Source of the DNA: Ptiloglossa arizonensis
Lineage: Eukaryota > Arthropoda > Insecta > Hymenoptera > Colletidae
Reading direction: 5' to 3'
Assembly: GCF_051014685.1 (NCBI RefSeq)
Contig: NW_027479286.1
Coordinates: 62,001 to 126,000 of the forward strand
Length of the DNA: 64,000 nucleotides
A program made the position numbers and the translations under genes. The notes under the pieces were generated by a model that worked only from the letters and a program-made list of their open reading frames with translations, ran no database searches and was not told where the DNA came from. Positions 37,024 to 48,600 of the stretch are shown piece by piece. Each line of letters begins with the position of its first letter. Position 1 is the stretch's first letter.

Positions 37024-40000
37024 ATTCTGGTTAAGCGTTTGGAGAAGCAGAATTGCTAAAAATTTGTTGTCTTCTCAACCATTTCTTAGCTTCAAAGTCC
37101 CATATCTCGCGAACCGATTGACCAAACCCAAAAATTTCTTCTGCGTCTGAAAGTAGAAACTCGCCCGATTACAACGGTATGTGTATTTTTCCCCTAGGGC
37201 ATTCTGGTTAAGCGATTGGAGCAGCAGAAGTGCGAAAAATTTGTTGTCTTCTCAACCATTTCTTGGCTTCAAACTCTCATATCGCGCGAACGGATTGATC
37301 TAACCCAAAAATTCCTATTGAATTTGAAGGTAGAAACTCGCCCGATTACAACGGTATGTGTATTTTTTCCCTAGGCCATTCTGGTTAAGCGTTTGGAGCA
37401 GCAGAAGTGCGAAAAATTTGTTGCCTTCTCAACCATTTCTTAGCTTCAAACTCCCATATCTCGCGCACGGATTGACCTAACCCAAAAATTCCTGTTGCGT
37501 CTGAAAGTAGAAACTCGCTCGATTACAACGGTATATGTATTTTTTCCCTAGCCCATTCTGGTTAAGCGTTTGGAGCAGCAGAATTGCGAAAAATTTTTTG
37601 CCTTCTCAACCATTTCTTGGCTTTAAACTCCCATATCTCGCAAACGGTTTGACATAACCCTAAATTCCTATTGCATCTGAAAGTAGAAGTTCGCCTAATT
37701 ACAACGGTATGTGTATTTTTTCCCTAGGTCATTCTGGTTAAGCGTTTGGAGCAGCAGAATTGCGAAAAATTTTTTGCCTTCTCAACCATTTCTTAGCTTG
37801 AAACTCCCATATGTCGCGAACCGATTGACCTAACCCAAAAATTCCTATTGAATTTGAAGGTAGAAACTCGCCCGATCACAACGGTATGTGTATATTTTCC
37901 CTAGGCCATTCTGGTTAAACGTTTGGAGCAGCAAAATTGTGAAAAATTTTTTGCCTTCTCCACCATTTCTTGGCTTCAAACTCCCATATCTCGCGAACAG
38001 ATTGACCTAACCCAAAAATTCCTATTGCATCTGGAAGTAGAAACTCGCCCGATTACAACGGTATGTGCATTTTTTCCCTAGGCCATTCTGGTTAAGCGTG
38101 TGGAGCAGCAGAATTGCGAAAAATTTGTTGTCTTCTCAACCATTTCTTAGCTTGAAACTCCCATATGTCGCGAACCGATTGACCTAACCCAAAAATTCCT
38201 ATTGCCCTTGAAAGTAGAAACTCGCCCGATTACAACGGTACGTGTATTTTTCCCCTAGGCCATTCTGGTTAAGCGATTGGAGCAGCAGAAGTGCGAAAAA
38301 TTTGTTGTTTTGACAACCATTTCTTAGCTTCAAAGTCCCATATCTCGCGATCGGATTGACCTAACCCAAAAATTCCTATTGTAACTGAAAGTAGAAACTC
38401 GCCCGATTACAACGGCACGCGTATTTTTCCCTAGGCCATCCTGGTTAAGCGTTTGGAGCAGCAGATTTGCGAAAAACTTGTTGTCTTCTCAACCATATCT
38501 TAGCTTCAAACTCTCATATCTCGCGAACGGATTGACCTAACCCAAAAATTCCTATTGCATTTGAAAGTAGAAACTCGCCCCATTACAACGGTATGCGTAT
38601 TTTTTCCCTAGGCCATTCTGGTTAAGCGTTTGGAGCAGCAGAATTACGAAAAATTTTTTGCCTTCTCCACCATTTCTTGGCTTCAAACTCCCATATCTCG
38701 CGAACGGTTTGACGTAACCCTAAATTCCTATTGCATCTGAAAGTAGAAATTCGCCTAATTACAACGGTATGTGTATTTTTTCCCTAGGCCATTCTGGTTA
38801 AGCGTTTGGAGCAGCAGAATTGCGAAAAATTTTTTGCCTTCTCAACCATTTCTTGGCTTTAAACTCCCATATCTCGCGAACGGTTTGACATAACCCTAAA
38901 TTCCTATTGCATCTGAAAGTAGAAATTCGCCTAATTACAACGGTATGTGTATTTTTTCCCTAGGCCATTCTGGTTAAGCGTTTGGAGCAGCAGAATTGCG
39001 AAAAATTTTTTGCCTTCTCAACCATTTCTTGGCTTCAAACTCCCATATCTCGCGAACGCATTGACCTAACCCAAAAATTCCTTCTGCGTCTGAAAGTAGA
39101 AACTCGCCCGATTACAACGGTATGTGTATTTTTTCCCTAGACCATTCTGGTTAAGCGTTTGGAGCAGCAGAATTGTGAAAAATTGTTTGCCTTCTCTACC
39201 ATTTCTTGGCTTCAAACTCCCATATCTCGCGAACGGATTGACCTAACCCAAAAATTCCTATTGCATCTGGAAGTAGAAACTCGCCCGATTACAACGGTAT
39301 GTGTATTTTTTCCCTAGGCCATTCTGGTTAAGCGTTTGGAGCAGCAGAATTGCGAAAAATTTGTTGTCTTCTCAACCATTTCTTAGCATGAAACTCCCAT
39401 ATGTCGCGAACCGATTGACCTAACCCAAAAATTCCTATTGCCCTTGAAAGTAGAAACTTGCCCGATTACAACGGTACGTGTATTTTTCCCCTAGGCCATT
39501 CTGGTTAAGCGATTGGAGCAGCAGAAGTGCGAAAAATTTGTTGTTTTGACAACCATTTCTTAGCTTCAAAGTCCCATATCTCGCGAACGGATTGACCTAA
39601 CCCAAAAATTCCTATTGTAACTGAAAGTAGAAACTCGCCCGATTACAAGGGCACGCGTATTTTTCCCTAGGCCATCCTGGTTAAGCGTTTGGAGCAGCAG
39701 ATTTGCGAAAAATTTGTTGTCTTCTCAACCATATCTTAGCTTCAAACTCTCATATCTCGCGAACGGATTGACCTAACCCAAAAATTCCTATTGCATTTGA
39801 AAGTAGAAACTCGCCCGATTACAACGGTATGTGTATTTTTTCCCTAGGCCATTCTGGTTAAGCGTTTGGGGCAGCAGAATTGCGAAAAATTTTTTGCCTT
39901 CTCAACCATTTCTTGGTTTCAAACTCCCATATCTCGCGAACGGATCGAACAAACATAAAAATTCCTATTGCATCTGAAAGTAGAAACTCGCCCGATTACA

Positions 40001-40847
40001 ACGGTATGTGTATTTTTTGCCTAGTCCATTCTGGTTAAGCATTTGGAGCAGCAGAATTGTGAAAAATTTTTTGCCTTCTCTACAATTTCTTGGCTTCAAA
40101 CTGCCATACCTTGCGAACGGATTGACCTAACCCAAAAATTCCTATTACATCTGAAAGTAGAAACTCGCCCGATTACAAAGGTATGTGTATTTTTTCCCAA
40201 GGCCATTCTGGTTAAGCGTTTGGAGCAGCAAAATTGCGAAAAATTTGTTGTCTTCTCAACCATTTCTTAGCTTGAAACTCCCATATGTCGCGAACCGATT
40301 GACCTAACCCAAAAATTCCTATTGCCCATGAAAGTAGAAACTCGCCCGATTACAGCGGTACGTGTATTTTTTCCCTGGGCCATTCTGGTTAAGCCTTTGG
40401 ATCAGCTGAATTGCGAAAAATTTTATGCCTTCTCAACCATTTCTTGGCTTCAAACTCCCATATCTCGCGAACGGATTGACCAAACCCAAAAATTCCTGAT
40501 GCTTGTGAAAGTAGAAACTCTCCCGATTACAACGGTATGTGTATTTTTTCCCTAGCCCATTCTGGTTATGCGTTTGGAGCAGCAGAATTGCGAAAAATTT
40601 GTTATCTTCTCAACCATTTCTTAGCTTCAAAGTCCCATATCTCGCGAACGGATTGACCTAACCCAAAAATTCCTATTGCAACTGAATGTAGAAACTCGGC
40701 CGATTACAACGGTATGTGTATTTTTTCCCTAGGGCAATCTAGTTAAGCGTTTGGAGAAGCAGAATTGCGCAAAATTTTTTGCCTTCTCAACCATTTCTTG
40801 GCTTCAAACTCCCATATCTCGCGAACGGATTGACCTAACCCAAAAAT
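37024..40847 (+). repeat. Duplication D, copy 2
   Basis: Repeats copy 1 at an offset that grows in whole monomers: 4067 bp at CCAAAAATTTCTTC (33061 / 37128), 4243 bp at GTATGTGCAT (33818 / 38061), and 4597 bp from GACGTAACCC (34114 / 38711) to GCAATCTAG (36137 / 40734). Copy 2 therefore gained one, then two, monomers, or copy 1 lost them. Substitutions visible in the 4597-offset part are few, for example GAATAGCG / GAATTGCG, AACGGTATG / AAAGGTATG and GAAGCTCTCC / GAAACTCTCC. Confidence 0.77.
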
Positions 40848-42845
40848 ACCTGTTGCGTCTGAAAGTAGAAACTCGCCCGATTACAACGGTATGTGTATTT
40901 TTTCCCTAGGCCATTCTGGTTAAGCGTTTGGAGCAGCAGAAGTGCGAAAAATTTGTTGCCTTCTCAACCATTTCTTAGCTTCAAACTCCCATATCTCACG
41001 AACGGATTGACCTAACCCAAAAATTCCTGTTGCGTCTGAAAGTAGAAACTCGCCCGATTACAACGGTATGTGTATTTTTTCCCTAGGCCATTCTGGTTAA
41101 GCGTTTGGAGCAGCAGAATTGCGAAAAATCTTTTGCCTTCTCAACCATTTCTTGGCTTCAAACTCCCATATCTCGCGAACGGATTGACCTAACCCAAAAA
41201 TTCCTATTGCATCTGAAAGTACAAAACTCGCCCGATTACAACGGTATCTGTATTTTTTCCCTAGGCCATTCTGGTTAAGCGTTTGGAGCAGCTGAATTGC
41301 GAAAAATTTTATGCCTTCTCAAACATTTCTTGGATTCAAACTCCCATATCTCGCGAACGGATTGACCTAACCCAAAAATTCCTGTTGCGTCTGAAAGTAG
41401 AAACTCGCCCGATTACAACGGTATGTGTATTTTTTCCCTAGCCCGTTCTGGTTAAGCGTTTGGAGCAGCAGAATTGCGAAAAATTTGTGGTCTTCTCAAC
41501 CATTTCTTAGGTTCAAACTCTCATATCTCGCGAACGGATTGTCCTAACCCAAAAATTCCTATTGCATTTGAAAGTAGAAACTCGCCCGATTACAACGGTA
41601 CGTGTATTTTTCCCCTAGGGCATTCTGGTCAAGCGATTGGAGCAGCAGAATTGCGAAAAATTTGTGGTCTTGTCAACCATTTCTTAGCTTCAAACTCCCA
41701 TATCTCGCGAACGGATTGACCGAACCCAAAAATTCCTATTGTAACTGAAAGTTGAAACTCGCCCGATTACAACGGTATGCGTATTTTTTCCCTAGGCCAT
41801 TCTGGTTAAGCGTTTGGAGCAGCAGATTTGCGAAAAATTTGTTGTCTTCTCAACCATTTCTTAGCTTCAAACTCCCATATCTCGCGAACGGATTGACCTA
41901 ACCCAAAAATTCCTATTGCATCTGAAAGTAGAAACTCGCCCGATTACAACGGTATGTGTATTTTTCCCCAAGCCCATTCTGGTTAAGCGTTTGGAGCAGC
42001 AGAATTGCGAAAAATTTGTTGTATTCTCATCCATTTATTAGCTTCAAAGTCCCATATCTCGCGAACGGATTGACCGAACCCAAAAATTCCTATTGTAACT
42101 GAAAGTAGAAACTCGCCCGATTACAACGGTATGCGTATTTTTCCCCTAGGGCATTCTGGTCAAGCGATTGGAGCAGCAGAAGTGCGAAAAATTTGTGGTC
42201 TTGTCAACAATTTCTTAGCTTCAAACTCCCATACCTTGCGAACGGATTGACCTAACCCAAAAATTCCTATTGCATCTGAAAGTAGAAACTCGCCCGATTA
42301 CAACGGTATGTGTATTTTTTCCCAAGGCCATTCTGGTTAAGCGTTTGGAGTAGCAGAATTGCGAAAAATTTGTTGTCTTCTCAACCATTTCTTAGCTTGA
42401 AACTCCCATATGTCGCGAACCGATTGACCTAACCCAAAAATTCCTATTGCCCTTGAAAGTAGAAACTCGCCCGATTACAACGGTACGCGTATTTTTTCCC
42501 TAGGCCATTCTGGTTAAGCGTTTGGAGCAGCAGATTTGCGAAAAATTTGTTGTCTTCTCAACCATATCTTAGCTTCAAACCCTCATATCTCGTGAACGGA
42601 TTGACCTAACCCAAAAATTCCTATTGCATCTGAAAGTAGACACTCGGCGGATTACAACGGTATGTGTATTTTTTCCCTAGGGCATTCTGGTTAAGCTTTT
42701 GGAGCAGCAGAATTGCGCAAAATTTTTTGCCTTCTCAACCATTTCTTGGCTTCAAACTCCCATATCTCGCGAACGGATTGACCTAACCCAAAAATTCCTG
42801 TTGCGTCTGAAAGTAGAAACTCGCCCGATTACAACGGTATGTGTA
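40848..42845 (+). repeat. Copy C2 of the 30.8-32.6 kb segment
   Basis: After about two generic monomers, GTACAAAACTC appears at 41219, 10,435 bp after its partner at 30784. The order of rare variants then follows 30755-32588: GTATCTG, GAAAGTTGAAAC, TTGTATTCTC with TTTATTAGC, CATACCTTGCG (42229), CTCGGCGGATTAC and AAGCTTTTGG. One monomer of the original is missing, since the offset falls to 10,258 bp at CATACCTTGCG. The copies differ at several sites, so this is older than duplication B. Confidence 0.72.
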
Positions 42846-44300
42846 TTTTTTCCCTAGCCCATTCTGGTTAAGCGTTTGGAGCAGCAGAATTGCGAAAAAT
42901 TTGTTGTCTTCTCAACCATTTCTTAGCTTCAAAGTCCCATATCTCGCGAACGGATTGTCCTAACCCAAAAATTCCTATTGCATTTGAAAGCAGAAACTCG
43001 CCCGATTACAACGGTGTGCGTATTTTTTCCCTAGGCCATTCTGGTTAAGCGTTTGGAGAAGCAGAATTGCTAAAAATTTGTTGTCTTCTCAACCATTTCT
43101 TAGCTTCAAAGTCCCATATCTCGCGAACCGATTGACCAAACCCAAAAATTTCTTCTGCGTCTGAAAGTAGAAACTCGCCCGATTACAACGGTATGTGTAT
43201 TTTTCCCCTAGGGCATTCTGGTTAAGCGATTGGAGCAGCAGAAGTGCGAAAAATTTGTTGTCTTCTCAACCATTTCTTGGCTTCAAACTCTCATATCGCG
43301 CGAACGGATTGATCTAACCCAAAAATTCCTATTGAATTTGAAGGTAGAAACTCGCCCGATTACAACGGTATGTGTATTTTTTCCCTAGGCCATTCTGGTT
43401 AAGCGTTTGGAGCAGCAGAATTGCGAAAAATTTTTTGCCTTGTCAACCATTTCTTGGCTTTAAACTCCCATATCTCGCAAACGGTTTGACATAACCCTAA
43501 ATTCCTATTGCATCTGAAAGTAGAAGTTCGCCTAATTACAACGGTATGTGTATTTTTTCCCTAGGTCATTCTGGTTAAGCGTTTGGAGCAGCAGAATTGC
43601 GAAAAATTTTTTGCCTTCTCAACCATTTCTTGGCTTCAAACTCCCATATCTCGCGAACGGATTGACCTAACCCAAAAATTCCTTCTGCGTCTGAAAGTAG
43701 AAACTCGCCCGATTACAACGGTATGTGTATTTTTTCCCTAGACCATTCTGGTTAAGCGTTTGGAGCAGCAGAATTGCGAAAAATTTGTTGTCTTCTCAAC
43801 CATTTCTTAGCATGAAACTCCCATATATCGCGAACCGATTGACCTAACCCAAAAATTCCTATTGCCCTTGAAAGTAGAAACTCGCCCGATTACAACGGTA
43901 CGTGTATTTTTCCCCTAGGCCATTCTGGTTAAGCGATTGGAGCAGCAGAAGTGCGAAAAATTTGTTGTTTTGACAACCATTTCTTAGCGTCAAAGTCCCA
44001 TATCTCGCGAACGGATAGACCTAACCCAAAAATTCCTATTGTAACTGAAAGTAGAAACTCGCCCGATTACAAGGGCATGCGTATTTTTCCCTAGGCCATC
44101 CTGGTTAAGCGTTTGGAGCAGCAGATTTGCGAAAAATTTGTTGTCTTCTCAACCATATCTTAGCTTCAAACTCTCATATCTCGCGAACGGATTGACCTAA
44201 CCCAAAAATTCCTATTGCATCTGAAAGTAGAAACTCGCTCGATTACAACGGTATGTGTATTCTTTCCCTAGGCCATTCTGGTTAAGCGTTTGGAGCAGCA
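42846..44300 (+). repeat. Rearranged third piece of block D (D3)
   Basis: It aligns with 36.9-37.4 kb at +6014 bp (GCATTTGAAAGCAGAAAC, then CCAAAAATTTCTTC at 43142). It skips one monomer before the GCAAACGGTTTGACATAACC monomer (about 43475), and then jumps forward to the part of D with CTAGACCATTCTGG (about 43738), GCATGAAACTCCC and GCCATCCTGG (about 44095). It is an internally deleted derivative of D. Confidence 0.7.
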
Positions 44301-45893
44301 GAATTGCGAAAAATTTTTTGCCTTGTCATCCATTTCATGGATTCAAACTCCCATATCTCGCGAACGGATTGACCTAACCCAATCATTCCTGTTGCGTCTG
44401 AAAGTAGAAACTCTCCCGATTACAACGGTATGTGTATTTTTTCCCTAGCCCATTCTGGTTAAGCGTTTGGAGCAGCAGAATTGCGGAAAGTTTGTTGTCT
44501 TCTCAACCATTTCTTAGATTCAAAGGCCCATATCTCGCGAACGGATTGAACAAACCCAAAAATTCCTATTGCATTTGAAAGTAGAAACTCGCCCGATTAC
44601 AACGGTATGTGTATTTTTTCCCTAGGCCATTCTGGTTAAGCGTTTGGGGCAGCAGAATTGCGAAAAATTTTTTGCCTTCTCAACCATTTCTTGGCTTCAA
44701 ACTCCCATATCTCGCGAACGGATTGAACAAACATAAAAATTCCTATTGCATCTGAAAGTAGAAACTCGCCCGATTACAACGGTATGCGTATTTTTTGCCT
44801 AGTCCATTCTGGTTAAGCATTTGGAGCAGCAGAATTGTGAAAAATTTTTTGCCTTCTCTACAATTTCTTGGCTTCAAACTCCCATATCTCGCGAACGGAT
44901 TGACCAAACCCAAAAATTCCTGTTGCATCTGAAAGTAGAAACTCGCCCGATTACAACGGTATGTGTATTTTTTTCCTAGGCCATTCTGGTTAAGCGTTTG
45001 GAGCAGCAGAATTGCGAAAAATTTTTTGCCTTCTCAACCATTTCTTGGATTCAAACTCCCATATCTCGCGAACAGATTGACCTAACCCAATCATTCCTGT
45101 TGCGTCTGAAAGTAGAAACTCTCCCGATTACAACGGTATGTGTATTTTTTCCCTAGCCCATTCTGGTTAAGCGTTTGGAGCAGCAGAATTGCGGAAAGTT
45201 TGTTGTCTTCTCAACCATTTCTTAGCTTCAAAGGACCATATCTCGCGAACGGATTGACCAAACCCAAAAATTCCTGCTGCGTCTGAAAGTAGAAACTCGC
45301 CCGATTGCAACGGTATGCGTATTTTTTCCCTAGGCCATTCTGGTTAAGCGTTTGGAGCAGCAGAATTGCGAAAAATTTGTTGCCTTCTCAACCATTTCTT
45401 GGCTTCAAGCTCCCATATCTCGCGAACAGATTGACCTAACCCAAAAATTCCTATTGTAACTGAAAGTAGAAACTCGCCCGATTACAAGGGTATGTGTATT
45501 TTTTCCCTAAGCCATTCTGGTTAAGCGTTTGGGGCAACAGAATTGCGAAAAATTTTTTGCCTTCTCAACCATTTCTTGGCTTCAAACTCCCATATCTCGC
45601 GAACGGATTGAACAAACATAAAAATTCCTATTGCATCTGAAAGTAGAAACTCGCCCGATTACAACGGTATGCGTATTTTTTGCCTAGTCCATTCTGGTTA
45701 AGCATTTGGAGCAGCAGAATTGTGAAAAATTTTTTGCCTTCTCTACCATTTCTTGGCTTCAAACTCCCATATCTCGCGAACGGATTGACCTAACCCAAAA
45801 ATTCCTATTGCATCTGAAAGTAGAAACTCGCCCGATTACAACGGTATGTGTATTTTTTCCCTAGGCCATTCTGGTTAAGCGTTTGGGGAAGCA
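44301..45893 (+). repeat. Nine-monomer tandem duplication E, copy 1
   Basis: The 1593-bp unit (exactly 9 x 177) carries two CCCAATCATTCC monomers (AATCATTCC at 44381, 45089), GCGGAAAGTTTG, AAAGGCCC / AAAGGACC, and GAACAAACATAAAA monomers (44725, 45610). The last two are also spread through 47-48.5 kb. Both pairs recur at +1593. Confidence 0.8.
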
Positions 45894-47486
45894 GAATTGC
45901 GAAAAATTTTTTGCCTTGTCATCCATTTCTTGGATTCAAACTCCCATATCTCGCGAACGGATTGACCTAACCCAATCATTCCTGTTGCGTCTGAAAGTAG
46001 AAACTCTCCCGATTACAACGGTATGTGTATTTTTTCCCTAGCCCATTCTGGTTAAGCGTTTGGAGCAGCAGAATTGCGGAAAGTTTGTTGTCTTCTCAAC
46101 CATTTCTTAGATTCAAAGGCCCATATCTCGCGAACGGATTGAACAAACCCAAAAATTCCTATTGCATTTGAAAGTAGAAACTCGCCCGATTACAACGGTA
46201 TGTGTATTTTTTCCCTAGGCCATTCTGGTTAAGCGTTTGGGGCAGCAGAATTGCGAAAAATTTTTTGCCTTCTCAACCATTTCTTGGCTTCAAACTCCCA
46301 TATCTCGCGAACGGATTGAACAAACATAAAAATTCCTATTGCATCTGAAAGTAGAAACTCGCCCGATTACAACGGTATGCGTATTTTTTGCCTAGTCCAT
46401 TCTGGTTAAGCATTTGGAGCAGCAGAATTGTGAAAAATTTTTTGCCTTCTCTACAATTTCTTGGCTTCAAACTCCCATATCTCGCGAACGGATTGACCTA
46501 ACCCAAAAATTCCTGTTGCATCTGAAAGTAGAAACTCGCCCGATTACAACGGTATGTGTATTTTTTCCCTAGGCCATTCTGGTTAAGCGTTTGGAGCAGC
46601 AGAATTGCGAAAAATTTTTTGCCTTCTCAACCATTTCTTGGATTCAAACTCCCATATCTCGCGAACAGATTGACCTAACCCAATCATTCCTGTTGCGTCT
46701 GAAAGTAGAAACTCTCCCGATTACAACGGTATGTGTATTTTTTCCCTAGCCCATTCTGGTTAAGCGTTTGGAGCAGCAGAATTGCGGAAAGTTTGTTGTC
46801 TTCTCAACCATTTCTTAGCTTCAAAGGACCATATCTCGCGAACGGATTGACCAAACCCAAAAATTCCTGCTGCGTCTGAAAGTAGAAACTCGCCCGATTA
46901 CAACGGTATGCGTATTTTTTCCCTAGGCCATTCTGGTTAAGCGTTTGGAGCAGCAGAATTGCGAAAAATTTGTTGCCTTCTCAACCATTTCTTGGCTTCA
47001 AGCTCCCATATCTCGCGAACAGATTGACCTAACCCAAAAATTCCTATTGTAACTGAAATTAGAAACTCGCCCGATTACAAGGGTATGTGTATTTTTTCCC
47101 TAGGCCATTCTGGTTAAGCGTTTGGGGCAACAGAATTGCGAAAAATTTTTTGCCTTCTCAACCATTTCTTGGCTTCAAACTCCCATATCTCGCGAACGGA
47201 TTGAACAAACATAAAAATTCCTATTGCATCTGAAAGTAGAAACTCGCCCGGTTACAACGGTATGCGTATTTTTTGCCTAGTCCATTCTGGTTAAGCATTT
47301 GGAGCAGCAGAATTGTGAAAAATTTTTTGCCTTCTCTACCATTTCTTGGCTTCAAACTCCCATATCTCGCGAACGGATTGACCTAACCCAAAAATTCCTA
47401 TTGCATCTGAAAGTAGAAACTCGCCCGATTACAACGGTATGTGTATTTTTTCCCTAGGCCATTCTGGTTAAGCGTTTGGGGCAGCA
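45894..47486 (+). repeat. Nine-monomer tandem duplication E, copy 2
   Basis: AATCATTCC at 45974 and 46682, and GAACAAACAT at 46318 and 47203, each lie 1593 bp after the copy 1 site. Isolated differences are visible, for example GAAATTAG at about 47057 for GAAAGTAG, GGTTACAACGG at about 47250, and CATTTCATGG in copy 1 (about 44332) against CATTTCTTGG here. Confidence 0.8.
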
Positions 47487-48600
47487 GAATTGCGAAAAAT
47501 TTTTTGCCTTCTCAACCATTTCTTGGCTTCAAACTCCCATATCTCGCGAACGGATTGAACAAACATAAAAATTCCTATTGCATCTGAAAGTAGAAACTCG
47601 CCCGATTACAACGGTATGCGTATTTTTTGCCTAGTCCATTCTGGTTAAGCATTTGGAGCAGCAGAATTGTGAAAAATTTTTTGCCTTCTCTACCATTTCT
47701 TGGCTTCAAACTCCCATATCTCGCGAACGGATTGACCTAACCCAAAAATTCCTATTGCATCTGAAAGTAGAAACTCGCCCGATTACAACGGTATGTGTAT
47801 TTTTTCCCTGGGCCATTCTCGTTAAGCGTTTGGAGCAGCAGAATTGCGAAAAATTTTTTGCCTTCTCAACCATTTCTTGGATTCAAACTCCCATATCTCG
47901 CGAACGGATTGACCTAACCCAATCATTCCTGTTGCGTCTGAAAGTAGAAACTCTCCCGATTACAACGGTATGTGTATTTTTTCCCTAGCCCATTCTGGTT
48001 AAGCGTTTGGAGCAGCATAATTGCGGAAAGTTTGTTGTCTTCTCAACCATTTCTTAGCTTCAAAGGCCCATATCTCGCGAACGGATTGAACAAACCCAAA
48101 AATTCCTATTGCATTTGAAAGTAGAAACTCACCCGATTACAACGGTATGTGTATTTTTTCCCTAGGCCATTCTGGTTAAGCGTTTGGGGCAGCAGAATTG
48201 CGAACAATTTTTTGCCTTCTCAACCATTTCTTGGCTTCAAACTCCCATATCTCGCGAACGGATTGAACAAACATAAAAATTCCTATTGCCTCTGAAAGTA
48301 GAAACTCGCCCGATTACAACGGTATGCGTATTTTTTGCCTAGTCCATTCTGGTTAAGCATTTGGAGCAGCAGAATTGTGAAAAATTTTTTGCCTTCTCTA
48401 CCATTTCTTGGCTTCAAACTCCCATATCTCGCGAACGGATTGACCTAACCCAAAAATTCCTATTGCATCTGAAAGTAGAAACTCGCCCGATTACAACGGT
48501 ATGTGTATTTTTTCCCTAGGCCATTCTGGTTAAGCGTTTGGGGCAGCAGAATTGCGAAAAATTTTTTGCCTTCTCAACCATTTCTTGGCTTCAAACTCCC
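47487..48600 (+). repeat. Partial third E copy and a dimer repeat
   Basis: GAACAAACATAAAA at 47557 follows the one at 47203 by 354 bp, a two-monomer duplication. From about 47850 the order AATCATTCC (47921), GCGGAAAGTTTG, AAAGGCCC, GAACAAACAT (48265) repeats part of E. A CCCTGGGCC change near 47808 removes the usual TAG and leaves the longest chance frame in the window (111 codons, 47653-47988). Confidence 0.72.

Noticed and set aside
47653..47988. 111-codon open frame, the longest in the window, starting in an ATG and ending at TAG
   Set aside because: It is a chance frame through two satellite monomers. 177 is divisible by 3, so the 59-residue pattern simply repeats, and it extends only because one CCTAGG became CCTGGG. 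No ribosome site, codon bias or known domain.
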